64,000 nucleotides of DNA from assembly GCA_947579665.1 (NCBI GenBank), contig CANPUZ010000032.1, positions 682,001 through 746,000 of the forward strand, in the 5' to 3' direction. This document shows, piece by piece, positions 49,660-63,591 of this stretch; the first letter of the stretch is position 1; every line of letters starts with the position of its first letter. The notes under the pieces are model-generated. The model did no database searches and had not been told where the DNA came from. It was given only the letters and a program-made list of their open reading frames with translations. The position numbers were made by a program, and so were the translations under genes. This DNA comes from Sympetrum striolatum (lineage: Eukaryota > Arthropoda > Insecta > Odonata > Libellulidae).

Positions 49660-50734
49660 GAGTAAAATGTTGCTTGCCTACTGCAAGCAGATCGACAACG
49701 CTAATTTCATGTCGGCATCATATTGGGAAGGCCCTCAAAAGAAAAAAAGGATTGAAAATATTCATAAAAATCGCTGCAATATCATCGTCTGGCATCGAAC
49801 CCGGGTCTTACTGGTGAACTTACTATGCAGCACAATGGAAGATCACCATCTCTAATTATGTATGACAATTCAAGCAGAAATATTGGCTGCAACTGCCTCA
49901 AACGGCGTTCTACATTTCACGAATTTAAATGGCTCTCTGGATTCGAACCAAGGAAGATCCTGGAGATATAAAATTTGTTTCTGAATGTTATATATGATCT
50001 CTATCTACATGCCGAATTTCAAGTTTCTATATTATTGGAAAAGGTTTCAAAATAATTCCTAAAAATCGGATCAACTTCTGATTTCAGAGACACCTGGTGT
50101 TGAACCCAGGAAATATTGTAAGCTGTGTATGCACAGTTTGATTTGTAAAGACTTGCTCTTCTATCATGCAAAGTTTGAAGTCGATAGCATGCCGGTAAGT
50201 ACCTAAATTTTGTTTCCGTTATCTCCGTAAGAAATGCATTGAGAAGTGCAAATGGCCCTCTGGGATCGAACCAAGGACAATCAGGGAACATGTAAAATTT
50301 GATTATAAAATATATTCATGATATCTATTAACGTGCTGAGTTTCAAGTATCCATATTATCGGAAAAGGATCAAAAAAAAAATATTCAAAATCGCCTCAAT
50401 GCTTTTTAAACGGCCGATTTTTGCCCCGAAAAGCATCGAACCATGGACCATATTCGGCGTTGTATTTCTGATTAACGTTGGAGTTGCACGGCTTCTAGCG
50501 ATCCCTCGAATTTCAACTCTCTCCTTTTCCGGAAAGTGCCTCAAAAAAATTTTCGAAAATCCCCGCCATGTAATCTTATGGGGAAAATCGCGACTTTGGG
50601 GCCTACTGGAATCGAACCCATGACACCGAGGTTCAAAGTCAGCTTTTTCCTGGAGGTTGAACGTCATGGCCATAACGTCGTAAAAATTTCAAGTCGGTGG
50701 CACTTGTGGAACATGGTTAGAATTTTGATCCCCT
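49657..50734 (+). repeat. Array unit U12 (B subfamily, full length)
   Basis: It starts TACGAG directly out of (TA)n. The hairpin stem has one change (GCTTGCCTACTGCAAGC). Six modules. The distal end is 'ttagaattttgatcccc', not 'gtgaattagtatcc', and the following linker is the GACGCTTCTCCGGATATA variant; together these define the B subfamily. Confidence 0.8.
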
Positions 50735-50770
50735 ATCTATTATATATAGACGCTTCTCCGGATATACTTA

Positions 50771-51846
50771 TACGAGTAAAATGTTGCTTGCATACTGCAA
50801 GCAGATGAACAACACTAATTTTATGTTGGAATCATATAGGGACCGTCCTCAAAAGAAAAAAAAATGAATAAAAAATTCCTAAAATTCGCTGAAATTTCAT
50901 CGTCTAGCATCGAACCCGGGTCTTTACTGTGAACTTACTCTGCAGCACAATAGAAGATCACCATCTCTAACTATGTGTGAAAATTCAAGCAGAAATATTG
51001 GCTGCAACTGCCTCAAAAGACGTTCTAATTTTCACGAATTTAAATGGCTCTCTGGATTCGAACCAAGGACGATGTTGGAAATCTAAAACATGTTTCTGAA
51101 AGTTATTTATGATCTCTATCTATATGCCGAATTTGAAGTTTCTATATTATTGGGAAAGGGTTCAAAATAGTTCCTAAGAATTGAATCAATTACTGATTGT
51201 AGAGACGCCTGGTGTCGAACCCAGGATCTACTGGCAGCTGTGAAAACACACTATGACTTGGTTTGACCTGATCATATTAAATGCAAAGTTTGAAGTCAAC
51301 AACTTGTCAGAAAGTACCTAAAATTTGCTTCCGTAATCTCCATAAGAAATGCATTGTAGGATGTAAATGGCCCTCTGGGATCGAACCAAGGACCATCAGC
51401 GAGTTCTAAAATTTTATTATGAAATATATTTATGATATATATCCACGTACCAAGTTTTAAGTTTCCAAGTCATCTGTAAGTAATTTAAAAAAAACCTTAA
51501 AAATCGCAATGTAAATTAAACGGGAGAATATTTGCCCTGGCCTAGCATCGAACCAAGGATAATATTTGTAGATGTCTTTGTGGTTTCCTTTAGATATACA
51601 CGGCATCTAGCGATCTCTAGAATTTCAACTCTCAACTCTTCCGGGAAGTGCCTCAAAAAAATTTTCGAAAATCTCCGCCATGTATTCTTATGGACAAAAT
51701 CGCGACTTTGGGGCCTTCTGGAGTCGAACCCATGATACCGAGTTTCAAAGTCGGCTTTTTCCTGGAGGTTACACGTTATGGCCAATATGTCGTAAAAATT
51801 TCAAGTCGGTTGCACTTGTGGAACATGCTTAGACTTTTGATCCCCA
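50771..51846 (+). repeat. Array unit U13 (B subfamily, full length)
   Basis: Six modules, intact hairpin, distal end 'ttagacttttgatcccc', followed by the GACGCTTCTCCGG linker. Head-to-tail with U12 and U14. Confidence 0.8.
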
Positions 51847-51892
51847 GTGTATATCTATTATATATAGACGCTTCTCCGGATATACTTATATA

Positions 51893-52976
51893 TACGAGTA
51901 AAATGTTGCTTGCATACTGCAAGCAGATCGACAACACTAATTTCATATCGGCATTATATCGGGACGGTCCTTAAAAGAAAAAAAAAAAAAGATTGAAATT
52001 TTCCTTAAAATTCGGAGACATATGATCGTCTGGCATCGAACCCGGGTCTTTCCAGTGATACTTTCTATGCAGCACAATAGAACATCACCATCTCTAACTA
52101 TGTGTGAAAATTTAAGCAGAAATATGGGCTACAATTGCCTCAAAAGACATTCTAATTTTCACGAATTTAAATGGCTCTCTGGATTCGAACCAAGGACGAT
52201 CTGGGAAATCTAAAAATTGTTTCTGAAAGTTATTTATGATCTTTATCTATATGCCGAGTTTGAAGTTTCTATCTTATTGGCAAAGGTTTCAAAATAATTC
52301 CTAAAAATCAGATCAACTTCTGATTGCAGAGACACCTGGTGTCGAACCCAGGACACATTGATAGCTGTGATTGCACTGTTTGATTTGTATGTACTTGATC
52401 TTTCTATAGGCCAAGCTTGAAGTCGATATCAATCCGGGATGTACCTAAAATTTGTTTCCGTTATCTCCGTAAGGATTGCATTGAGGAATTTAAATGTCCC
52501 TCTGGGATCGAACCAAGGACCTTCAGCGAATATGTAAAATTCGATTATGATATATATTCATGGTATCTAACCTCATACCGAATTTCAAGTTTCTATGCCA
52601 TCGGATAAGGGTCCAAAAAAAAATTTAAAATCGCCACAATGCATTTTAAACGGCCGATTTTTGCCCCGACCTAGCATCGAACCAAGGATAATATTCGTGG
52701 ATGTCTTTATGGTTTACTTTAGATATGCACGGCATCTAGCGATCCCTTGAATTTCAACTCTCTCCTTTTCCGGGAATTGTCTCAAAAAAAATTTCGAAAA
52801 TCTGCGCCATGTAATCTTATGGGGAAAATCGGGACTTTGGGGTCTTCTGGAATCGAACCCATGACACCGAGGTTCAAAGTCGGCTTTTTCCTGGAGGTTA
52901 CACGTCATGGCCATAACGTCGTAACAATTTCAAGTCGGTGGCGCTTGTGGAACATGGTTAGAATTTTGATCCCCTA
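51893..52976 (+). repeat. Array unit U14 (B subfamily, full length)
   Basis: Six modules, intact hairpin and B-type distal end. Followed at 52977-53098 by TA repeats and inverted linker copies that mix both linker variants, marking the change of orientation. Confidence 0.8.
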
Positions 52977-53106
52977 TATATATATATATAACTTATATAT
53001 AGGTATATCCGGAGAAGCGTCTATATATAATAGATATATAGACGTTTCTCCGGATATCTATTATATATAGATGCTTCTCCGGATTCATTCATATATATAC
53101 CTATAT

Positions 53107-54218
53107 AGATAGATAGGATACAAATTCACAGCCTAAACTACAAGCGTCATTGATCTGAAATTTTTATGACATATTGGCCATAACGTGAAACCCCCAGGAA
53201 AAAAGAGACTTTGATCCTCAGTGTCATAGGTTCGATTCCAGAGGGCCCCAAAGTCCCGATTTTTCCCGTTTGAATGCATTGCCGTGATTTTCGGGAATTA
53301 AAAAAAAAATACTTTCCGGATAGGTAGAGAAGTAAAACTCAAGGTGCCTATATTTATGGTCTTGGACTTTCGAAAACATCAATGACTTTTACAAAAGTTA
53401 TCCTGGGTTCGATGCTAGGACGATGCAAAGATCTGCCCTTTAAAATACATGGGAGCCGTTTTTCATTATTTTTTTAGATGCACTTATCGAAATGATAGGA
53501 TGTTCGTGCTTGGCTGGAAGATGTATGGTACGAATAAGTTTTAGAAAAAAATTTTCATAAGACCGTACTGTTCCTGGGTTCGAAGCCAGAGCACAATAAC
53601 GTTTCTCTCATAAGGAATATAAAGGAAAAGTAGGACGTCATTTGAGGCAGTTGTAACCAATATTTCTGCTTGAATTTGCATACGCGGTTAGAGATGGTGT
53701 TTTTCTTTTGTGCTGCATAGAAAGTATTGCCTGAAAGACCCGGGTTCGATGCCGGGCGGTAAAAATATCACCCATATATAATACTATGGGGTATCTTTTC
53801 ATAATTTTTTTATGCATTTATCGATATGTAAGGGAGCTCTTGCTTAGATGGAAGATGTATATTAACACTTTGTTTAAGAAAAAAAATAGATAAGACCATG
53901 CTGTTCCTGGGTTCGATGCCAGAGCACATTATAATTTCTCAAATAAGGAGTGTATGTGAATAGTAGGACGTCGTTTGAGGTAGTTGCACCTAATAGTTTT
54001 GCTTGAATTTTCACACATAGTTTGATATGGTAATTTTCTATTTTGCTGCATAGTAAGTACACCAGGAAGACCGGGGTTCGCTGCCAGGTGATTAAATTGC
54101 AGCGAATTCTACGAATATTTTGAATTTTTTTTTCTTTTGATGTCCGTCCCGATATGATGCCGATATGAAATTAGTGTTGTCGATCTGCTTGCAGTATGCA
54201 AGCTACATTTTACTCGTA
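53107..54218 (-). repeat. Array unit U15 (C subfamily, full length)
   Basis: Six cores at about 53229, 53406, 53578, 53743, 53910 and 54075, a spacing of 165-177 bp. It looks nearly identical by eye to U18, U21 and U23. The internal CCCATA/TATGGG hairpin (53770-53793) has one mismatch here. Confidence 0.85.
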
Positions 54219-54233
54219 TCATATATATATATA

Positions 54234-55312
54234 TACGAGTAAAATGTTGCTTGCATACTGCAAGCAGATCGACAACACTGTTTTCATGTCGGCATCATAT
54301 CAGGACGGCCATCAAAAGAAAAAATGGATTGAAATTTTTCTTACAATTCACTGAAATTCCATCGTCTGGCATCGAACCCGGGTCTTTATTGTTGAACGTA
54401 CTATGCAGCACAAAAGAACATCGCCATCTCTAACTATGTGTGAAAATTCAAGCAGAAATATTGGCTACAACTGCCTCAAAAGACGTACTCATTTTCACTA
54501 ATTTAAATGGCTCTCTTGATTCGAACCAAGGACGATCTTGGAAATCTAAAAAATGTTTCTGAATATTATTAATGATCTTTATGTATATGCCGAATTTCAA
54601 GTTTCTATATTGTTGGGAAAGGGTTCAAAATAATTATTGAAAATCGGATCAGTTACCGATATTAGAGACGCCTGGTGTCGAACCCTGGACATATTGACAG
54701 CCGGGAATGCACAGTTTGATTTGTATACACTGAATCTTTCTTAATGCAAAGGTTGAAGTCTCTATCGCGCCGGGAAGTACCTATAATTTGTTTCCGTTAT
54801 CTCCGTAAGAAATGCATTGAGGGATTTAAATGTCCCTCTGGGATCGAACCAAGGACCATCAGCGAATATTTAAAATTTGATCCTGAAATTTATTATTGAT
54901 CTCCAACTCCATGCCGAATTTCAAATTTCCATTCCATCGGGAAAGGGTCCAAAAAAAATCTTAAAAATCGCCACAATGCAATTTAAACGGCCGATTTTTG
55001 CCCCGACCTAGCATCGAACCCAGGATATTTTCCGTAAAACTCATTTATGTTTTCGATAGATCATGACCATATATATAAGCTCCTTGAGTGACGATTCGCT
55101 ACCTATCCGGAAAGTATTTTTTTTTAATTCCCGAAAATCAAAGCAATGCATTTAAACGGGAAAAATCGGGACTTTGAGGCCCTCTGGAATCGAACCCATG
55201 ACACCGAGGTTCAAAATCGCAATTTTTCTGGAAGTTACACGTTATGGCCAATATGTCGTAAAAATTTCAAGCCATTGACGCTAGTGGTTTAGCCTGTGAC
55301 TTTGTATCCTCT
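54234..55312 (+). repeat. Array unit U16 (full length)
   Basis: It starts after (TA)n in a back-to-back arrangement with U15. Six modules. The distal end reads 'gtgactttgtatcctctc', a variant that disrupts the GATA microsatellite. Confidence 0.8.
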
Positions 55313-55368
55313 CTATATATCTATTATATATAGATGCTTCTCCGGATTCATTCATGTATCTTATTATA

Positions 55369-56466
55369 TACGAGTAAAATGTTGCTTGCATACTGCAAGC
55401 AGATCGGCAATAATAATTTCATATCGGCATCCTATCGTAACGCTCCTCAAAAGAAAAAAAAAGGATAGAAATTTTTCTTAAAATTCGCTAAAATATCATC
55501 GTCTGGCATCGAACCCGGGTCTTACTGGTAAACTAACTATGCAGCACAATAGAACATCACCATCTCTAACCATGTGTGAAAATTCAAGCAGAAATATTGG
55601 CTACAACTGCCTTAAAAGACGTTCTAATTATCACGAATGTAAATGGCTCTCTGGATTCGAACTAAGGACGATCTTGGAAATCTAAAAGATATTTCTGAAA
55701 GTTATTTATGATCTCTATCCATATGCCGAATTTCAAATTTCTATATTATTGGGAAAGGTTTCCAAATAATTCCTAAATATCCGATCAACTTCTGATTGCA
55801 GAGACACCTGGTGTCATACCCAGGACATATTGCAAGCTGTGAATGCAAAGTTTGATTTGTAAAGACTTTTTCTTGTATCTTGCAAAGTTTGAAGTCGATA
55901 GCATGCCGGGAAGTACCTTAATTTTGTTTCCGTTATCTCCGTATGGAATGCATTGAGAGGTGCAAATGGTCCTCTGGGATCGAACCAAGGACCATCAGCG
56001 AACATGTAAAATTTGATTACGAAATATATTTATGATATCTATCGACGTGCCGAGTTTCAAGTATCCATGTTATCGGAAAAGGATCCAAAAAAAATCTTAA
56101 AAATCGACGCAATGCATTTTAAACGGCCGATTTTTGCCCCGACCTAGCATCGAACCATGGACCATATTCGGCAATGTCTTTCTAATTTACGTTGGATTTG
56201 CACGGCTTCTAGCGATCCCTTGAATTTCAACTCTCTACTTTTCCGGGAAAGGCCTCAAAAAAATTTTCGAAAATCCCCGCCATGTATTCTTATGGAGAAA
56301 ATCGCGACTTTGGGGCCCTCTGGAATCGAACCTATGACACTGAGGATCAAAATCGCAATTTTTCTGGCGGTTACACGTTATGGCCAATACGTCGTAAAAA
56401 TTTCAAGTCAATGACGCTGGTGGTTTAGGCTGTGAATTAGTATCCTATCTATCTATCTATCTATAT
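55369..56466 (+). repeat. Array unit U17 (full length)
   Basis: Plus-oriented with six modules and an intact hairpin, ending in (TATC)n and a linker that is then repeated in inverted form (56475-56575). Confidence 0.8.
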
Positions 56467-56587
56467 AGGTATATACATGAATGAATCCGGAGAAGCATCT
56501 ATATATAATAGATAGATGCTTCTCCGGATTCATTCATATCTATTATATATAGATGCTTCTCCGGATTCATTCATATATATACCTATA

Positions 56588-57697
56588 TAGATAGATAGGA
56601 TACAAATTCACAGCCTAAACTACAAGCGTCATTGATCTGAAATTTTTATGACATATTGGCCATAACGTGAAACCCCCAGGAAAAAAGAGACTTTGATCCT
56701 CAGTGTCATAGGTTCGATTCTAGAGGGCCCCAAAGTCCCGATTTTTCCCGTTTGAATGCATTGCCGTGATTTTCGGGAATTAAAAAAAAATACTTTCCGG
56801 ATAGGTAGAGAAGTAAAACTCAAGGTGCCTATATTTATGGTCTTGGACTTTCGAAAACATCAATGACTTTTACAAAAGTTATCCTGGGTTCGATGCTAGG
56901 ACGATGCAAAGATCTGCCCTTTAAAATACATGGGAGCCGTTTTTCATTATTTTTTTAGATGCACTTATCGAAATGATAGGATGTTCGTGCTTGGATGGAA
57001 GATGTATGGTACGAATAAGTTTTAGAAAAAAATTTTCATAAGACCGTACTGTTCCTGGGTTCGAAGCCAGAGCACAATAACGTTTCTCTCATAAGGAATA
57101 TAAAGGAAAAGTAGGACGTCATTTGAGGCAGTTGTAACCAATATTTCTGCTTGAATTTGCATACGCGGTTAGAGATGGTGTTTTTCTGTTGTGCTGCATA
57201 GAAAGTATTGCCTGAAAGACCCGGGTTCGATGCCGGGCGGTAAAAATATCCCCCATATATAATACTATGGGGTATCTTTTCATAATTTTTTTATGCATTT
57301 ATCGATATGTAAGGGAGCTCTTGCTTAGATGGAAGATGTATATTAACACTTTGTTTAAGAAAAAAAATAGATAAGACCATGCTGTTCCTGGGTTCGATGC
57401 CAGAGCACATTATAATTTCTCAAATAAGGAGTGTATGTGAATAGTAGGACGTCGTTTGAGGTAGTTGCACCTAATAGTTTTGCTTGAATTTTCACACATA
57501 GTTTGATATGGTAATCTTCTATTTTGCTGCATAGTAAGTACACCAGGAAGACCGGGGTTCGCTGCCAGGCGATTAAATTGCAGCGAATTCTACGAATATT
57601 TTAAATTATTTTCTTTTGATGTCCGTCCCGATATGATGCCGATATGAAATTAGTGTTGTCGATCTGCTTGCAGTATGCAAGCAACATTTTACTCGTA
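56588..57697 (-). repeat. Array unit U18 (C subfamily, full length)
   Basis: It looks nearly identical to U15, U21 and U23. The CCCCATA/TATGGGG internal hairpin is intact (57252-57274). Its oligo-T run near the hairpin end is interrupted (TTAAATTATTTTC). Confidence 0.85.
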
Positions 57698-57736
57698 TCT
57701 ATTAAATATAGATGCTTCTCCGGATTCATTCAAGGA

Positions 57737-57737
57737 T

Positions 57738-57773
<36 letters not shown>

Positions 57774-58849
57774 GATACTAATTCACAGCCTAAACTAGAA
57801 GCGTCATCGACTTGAAATTTTTACGACGTATTGGCCATAACGTATAACCACCGGAAAAATTGCGATTTTGAACCTCAGTGTCATGGGTTCGATTCCAGAG
57901 GGACCCAAAGTCGCGATTTTCCCCATAAGAATACATGGCGGGGATTTTCGAAAATTTTTTTGAGGCACTTCCCGCAAAAGGTGAGAGTTGAAATTCGAGG
58001 GATCGCTAGAAGCCATGCATATCCAACGAAAATCAAAAAGACATCTCCAAATATGGTCCATGGTTCGATGCTAGGTCGGGGCAAAAATCGGCCGTTTAAA
58101 ATGCATTGTGGCGATTTTTAAGATTTGTTTTAGATCCCTTCCCGATAACATGGATACTTGAAACTCGGCACGTGGATATATATATTGAATATATTTCATA
58201 ATGAAATTTTAAATGTTCGCTGATGGTCCTTGGTTCGATCCCAGAGGGCCATTTGCCCTTCTCAATGCATTTCTTATGGAGATAACGGAAAAAGATTTTA
58301 GGTACTTCCCGGCATGATATCGACTTCAAACTTTGCATGTTAGTAGAGCAAGACTAAACAAATCAAACTATGCATTAACGGCTATCAATGTGTCCTGGGT
58401 TCGACACCAGGTGTCTCTGCAATCAGAAGTTGATCCGATTTTTAGGAATTATTTTGAAACCTTTCCCAATAATATAGACTCTTGAAATTCGGCAAATAGA
58501 TAGAGATTATAAAAATTATTCAGATACATGTTTTAGATTTCCATGATCGTCCTTGGTTAGAATCCAGAGAGCACTTTACATTCGTGAAAATTAGAACGTC
58601 TTTTGAGGCAGTTGTAGCCAATATTTCTGCTTGAATTTTCACACATAGCTTGAGATGATGATTTTCATTTTTTCTGCAGAGAATCTCTCAGTAAAGACCC
58701 GGGTTTGATGCCAGACGATAAATTGTCAGCGAATTTTAACAAAAATTTCAATCCTTTTTTTTTGATTTTGAGGACCGTCCCGATATTATGCCGATATGAA
58801 ATTAGTATTGTCGATCTGCTTGCAGTATGCAAGCTACATTTTACTCGTA
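57737..58849 (-). repeat. Array unit U19 (full length)
   Basis: A (GATA)n tract, then six modules very like those of U6, including the ~50-bp (GATA)n and 'caaggatata' entry. It probably descends from the same copy as U6 in the first block. Confidence 0.8.
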
Positions 58850-58903
58850 ATAGATATGGACGCTTCTCCGGATATACCTATAAGTTATATATAGGGGATC
58901 AAA

Positions 58904-59969
58904 AGTCTAACCATGTTCCACAAGTGCCACCGACTTGATATTTTTACCACGTTATGGCCATAACGTGTAACCTCCAGAAAAAATCCGACATTGAACCTCG
59001 GTGTCGTGGGTTCGATTCCAGAAGGTCCCAAATTCGCGATTTTGTCCGTAAGAATACATGGCGGGGATTTTCGAAAATTTTTTTGTGGCACTTCCCGGAA
59101 AAGGAGAGATTTGAAATTCATGGGATCGCTAGATGCCGTGCATACCTAAAGGAAACCCTAAGGACATCTATGAATATTATCTATGGTTCGATGCTAGGTC
59201 GGGGCAAAAATCGGCCGTTTAAAATGCATTGTGGCGATTTTTAAGATTTTTTTTGGACCCTTTTACGATGGCATAGAAACATGAAATTAGGAATGAGGTT
59301 AGATACCATAAAAATATATCATAATCGAATTTAACATTTTCGCTGATGGTCCTTGGTTCGATCCCAGAGGGACATTTAAATTCTTCAATGCATTTCTTAC
59401 GGAGAAAACGGAAACAAATTTTAGGTACTTCCCGGCACGATATCGACTTCAAACTTTGCATATAGAAATATCAAGTCCATACAAATCAAACAGTGCATTC
59501 ACAGCTATCAATGTGTCCTGGGTTCGACACCAGGTGTCTCTGCAATCAGAAGTTGATCCGATTTTTAGGAATTATTTTAAAACCTTTGCCAATAATATAG
59601 AAACTTCAAATTCGGCATATAGATAGAAATCATAAATAACTTTCAGAAACAATTTTTAGATTTCCAAGATCGTCCTTGGTTCGAATCCAGAGAGCCATTT
59701 AAATTCGTGAAAATTAGAACGTCTTTTGAGGCAGTTGTAGCCCATATTTCTGCTTGAATTTTCACACATAGTTAGAGATGGTGATGTTCTATTGTGCTGC
59801 ATAGTAATTTCACAGTAAAGACCCGGGTTCGATGCCAGACGATGGAATTTCAGGGAATTTTAAGAAAAATTTCAATCCATTTTTTTTTTGATGGCCGTCC
59901 CGATATGATGCCAACATGAAAATAGTGTTGTCGATCTGCTTGCAGTATGCAAGCAACATTTTACTCGTA
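58904..59969 (-). repeat. Array unit U20 (B subfamily, full length)
   Basis: It starts 'ggggatcaaaagtctaacc', the B-type distal end, and is preceded by the GACGCTTCTCCGG linker. It is the only B unit in minus orientation here. Six modules and an intact hairpin. Confidence 0.8.
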
Positions 59970-59978
59970 TACCTATAT

Positions 59979-61089
59979 AGATAGATAGGATACAAATTCA
60001 CAGCCTAAACTACAAGCGTCATTGATCTGAAATTTTTATGACATATTGGCCATAACGTGAAACCCCCAGGAAAAAAGAGACTTTGATCCTCAGTGTCATA
60101 GGTTCGATTCCAGAGGGCCCCAAAGTCCCGATTTTTCCCGTTTGAATGCATTGCCGTGATTTTCGGGAATTAAAAAAAAATACTTTCCGGATAGGTAGAG
60201 AAGTAAAACTCAAGGTGCCTATATTTTTGGTCTTGGACTTTCGAAAACATCAATGACTTTTACAAAAGTTATCCTGGGTTCGATGCTAGGACGATGCAAA
60301 GATCTGCCCTTTAAAATACATGGGAGCCGTTTTTCATTATTTTTTTAGATGCACTTATCGAAATGATAGGATGTTCGTGCTTGGCTGGAAGATGTATGGT
60401 ACGAATAAATTTTAGAAAAAAATTTTCATAAGACCGTACTGTTCCTGGGTTCGAAGCCAGAGCACAATAACGTTTCTCTCATAAGGAATATAAAGGAAAA
60501 GTAGGACGTCATTTGAGGCAGTTGTAACCAATATTTCTGCTTGAATTTGCATACGCGGTTAGAGATGGTGTTTTTCTGTTGTGCTGCAAAGAAAGTATTG
60601 CCTGAAAGACCCGGGTTCGATGCCGGGCGGTAAAAATATCCCCCATATATAATACTATGGGGTATCTTTTCATAATTTTTTTATGCATTTATCGATATGT
60701 AAGGGAGCTCTTGCTTAGATGGAAGATGTATATTAAAACTTTGTTTAAGAAAAAAAATAGATAAGACCATGCTGTTCCTGGGTTCGATGCCAGAGCACAT
60801 TATAATTTCTCAAATAAGGAGTGTATGTGAATAGTAGGACGTCGTTTGAGGTAGTTGCACCTAATAGTTTTGATTGAATTTTCACACATAGTTTGATATG
60901 GTAATCTTCTATTTTGCTGCATAGTAAGTACACCAGGAAGACCGGGGTTCGCTGCCAGGCGATTAAATTGCAGCGAATTCTACGAATATTTTGAATTTTT
61001 TTTTCTTTTGATGTCCGTCCCGATATGATGCCGATATGAAATTAGTGTTGTCGATCTGCTTGCAGTATGCAAGCAATATTTTACTCGTA
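59979..61089 (-). repeat. Array unit U21 (C subfamily, full length)
   Basis: It looks nearly identical to U15, U18 and U23, with an intact CCCCATA/TATGGGG hairpin. It joins U20 with only a short GATA-like spacer, with no linker. Confidence 0.85.
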
Positions 61090-61097
61090 TACCTATA

Positions 61098-62168
61098 TAG
61101 ATAGATAGATAGATAGGATACTAATTCACAGCCTAAACCACAAGCATGATCGACTTGAAATTTTTACGACGTATTGGCCATTACGTGTAACCGCCAGAAA
61201 AAAATGAGATTTTGAACCTCAGTGTCATGGGTTCGATTCCAGAAGGCCCCAAAGTCGCGATTTTGTCCATAAGAATACATGGCGGGGATTTTCGAAAATT
61301 CTTTTGAGGCATTTCCCGGAAAAGGAGAGATTTGAAATTCAAGGGATCGCTAGATGCCGTGCATATCTAAAAGAAACCATAAAGACATCTACGAATATTA
61401 TCCTTGGTTCGATGCTAGGTCGGGGCAAAAATCGGCCGTTTAAAATGCATTGTGGCGATTTTTAAGATTTTTTTGGACCCTTTTCCGATGGCATAGAAAC
61501 TTGAAATTCGGTATGAGGTTGGATACCATAAAAATATATCATAATCAAATTTTACATATTCGCTGATGGTCCTTGGTTCGATCCCAGAGGGACATTTAAA
61601 TTCCTCAATGCATTTCTTACGGAGATAACGGAAACAAATTTTAGGTACTTCCCGGCGTGATATCGACTTCAAACTTTGCATATAGAAAGAACAAGCCCAT
61701 ACAAATCAAACAGTGCATTCACAGCTATCAATGAGTCCTGCGTTCGACACCAGGTGTCTCTGCAATCAGAAGTTGATCCGATTTTTAGGAATTATTTTGA
61801 AACCTTTGCCAATAATATAAAAGCTTGAAATTCGGCATATATATAGAACTTATAGATACATTTGGAAAAAATATTTTATATTTCCTTGATCGTCCTTTGT
61901 TCGAATCCAGAGAGCTATTAACATTCGTGAAAAGTAGGTCTTCGTTTGAGCCAGTTGCAGCCAATATTTCTTCCTTAATTTTCACACGTATTTTGAGAAG
62001 ATGATCTTCTGATGTGCTGCATAGAAATTTCACCAAAAAGACCCGGGTTCGATGCCAGACGATTAAATTGAAGCGAATTTTAAGAATATTTTCAATCCTT
62101 TTTTTCCTTTCCGGGACAGTCCCGATATTAAGCCGTTATCAAATTACTGTTGTCGATCTGCTTGCAAT
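61098..62168 (-). repeat. Array unit U22 (hairpin end lost)
   Basis: Six modules. The unit stops at 'gatctgcttgcaatatttctg', where the hairpin should be, and switches into the interior of another copy that shares 'tatttctgcttgaatttt'. This looks like a microhomology junction. Confidence 0.75.
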
Positions 62169-62391
62169 ATTTCTGCTTGAATTTTCACACATAGTTACAG
62201 ATGGTGATCTTCTATTGTGTTTCATATTAGGTTTACCAGTAAGACCCAGGTTCGATGCCAGACGATAGAATTTTAGCGAATTTTAAGAAAAAATTAAATC
62301 CTTTTTTTTTCTTTTGAGGACCGTCCCGATATAATGCCGATATGAAATTAGTGTTGTCGATCTGCTTGCAGTATGCAAGCAACATTTTATA
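62168..62391 (-). repeat. Array unit fragment U22b (last module and hairpin end)
   Basis: One module (core near 62250), oligo-T and the hairpin. The terminus is altered to 'acattttataatag', losing the ACTCG of the usual end. It was fused to U22 by the junction at 62165-62185. Confidence 0.7.
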
Positions 62392-62439
62392 ATAGATAGA
62401 TAGATGCTTCTCCGGATTCATTCATATATATACCTATAT

Positions 62440-63559
62440 AGATAGATAGATAGATAGGATACAAATTCACAGCCTAAACTACAAGCGTCATTGATCTGAA
62501 ATTTTTATGACATATTGGCCATAACGTGAAACCCCCAGGAAAAAAGAGACTTTGATCCTCAGTGTCATAGGTTCGATTCCAGAGGGCCCCAAAGTCCCGA
62601 TTTTTCCCGTTTGAATGCATTGCCGTGATTTTCGGGAATTAAAAAAAAATACTTTCCGGATAGGTAGAGAAGTAAAACTCAAGGTGCCTATATTTATGGT
62701 CTTGGACTTTCGAAAACATCACTGACTTTTACAAAAGTTATCCTGGGTTCGATGCTAGGACGATGCAAAGATCTGCCCTTTAAAATACATGGGAGCCATT
62801 TTTCATTATTTTTTTAGATGCACTTATCGAAATGATAGGATGTTCGTGCTTGGCTGGAAGATGTATGGTACGAATAAGTTTTAGAAAAAAATTTTCATAA
62901 GACCGTACTGTTCCTGGGTTCGAAGCCAGAGCACAATAACGTTTCTCTCATAAGGAATATAAAGGAAAAGTAGGACGTCATTTGAGGCAGTTGTAACCAA
63001 TATTTCTGCTTGAATTTGCATACGCGGTTAGAGATGGTGTTTTTCTTTTGTGCTGCATAGAAAGTATTGCCTGAAAGACCCGGGTTCGATGCCGGGCGGT
63101 AAAAATATCACCCATATATAATACTATGGGGTATCTTTTCATAATTTTTTTATGCATTTATCGATATGTAAGGGAGCTCTTGCTTAGATGGAAGATGTAT
63201 ATTAACACTTTGTTTAAGAAAAAAAATAGATAAGACCATGCTGTTCCTGGGTTCGATGCCAGAGCACATTATAATTTCTCAAATAAGGAGTGTATGTGAA
63301 TAGTAGGACGTCGTTTGAGGTAGTTGCACCTAATAGTTTTGCTTGAATTTTCACACATAGTTTGATATGGTAATTTTCTATTTTGCTGCATAGTAAGTAC
63401 ACCAGGAAGACCGGGGTTCGCTGCCAGGTGATTAAATTGCAGCGAATTCTACGAATATTTTGAATTTTTTTTTTCTTTTGATGTCCGTCCCGATATGATG
63501 CCGATATGAAATTAGTGTTGTCGATCTGCTTGCAGTATGCAAGCTACATTTTACTCGTA
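62440..63559 (-). repeat. Array unit U23 (C subfamily, full length)
   Basis: It looks almost the same as U15, including the mismatch in the CCCATA hairpin and 'tttttcttttgtgctgcat', so U15 and U23 are probably each other's closest copies in the window. Confidence 0.85.
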
Positions 63560-63591
63560 TAATAGATAGATGCTTCTCCGGATTCACTCAT

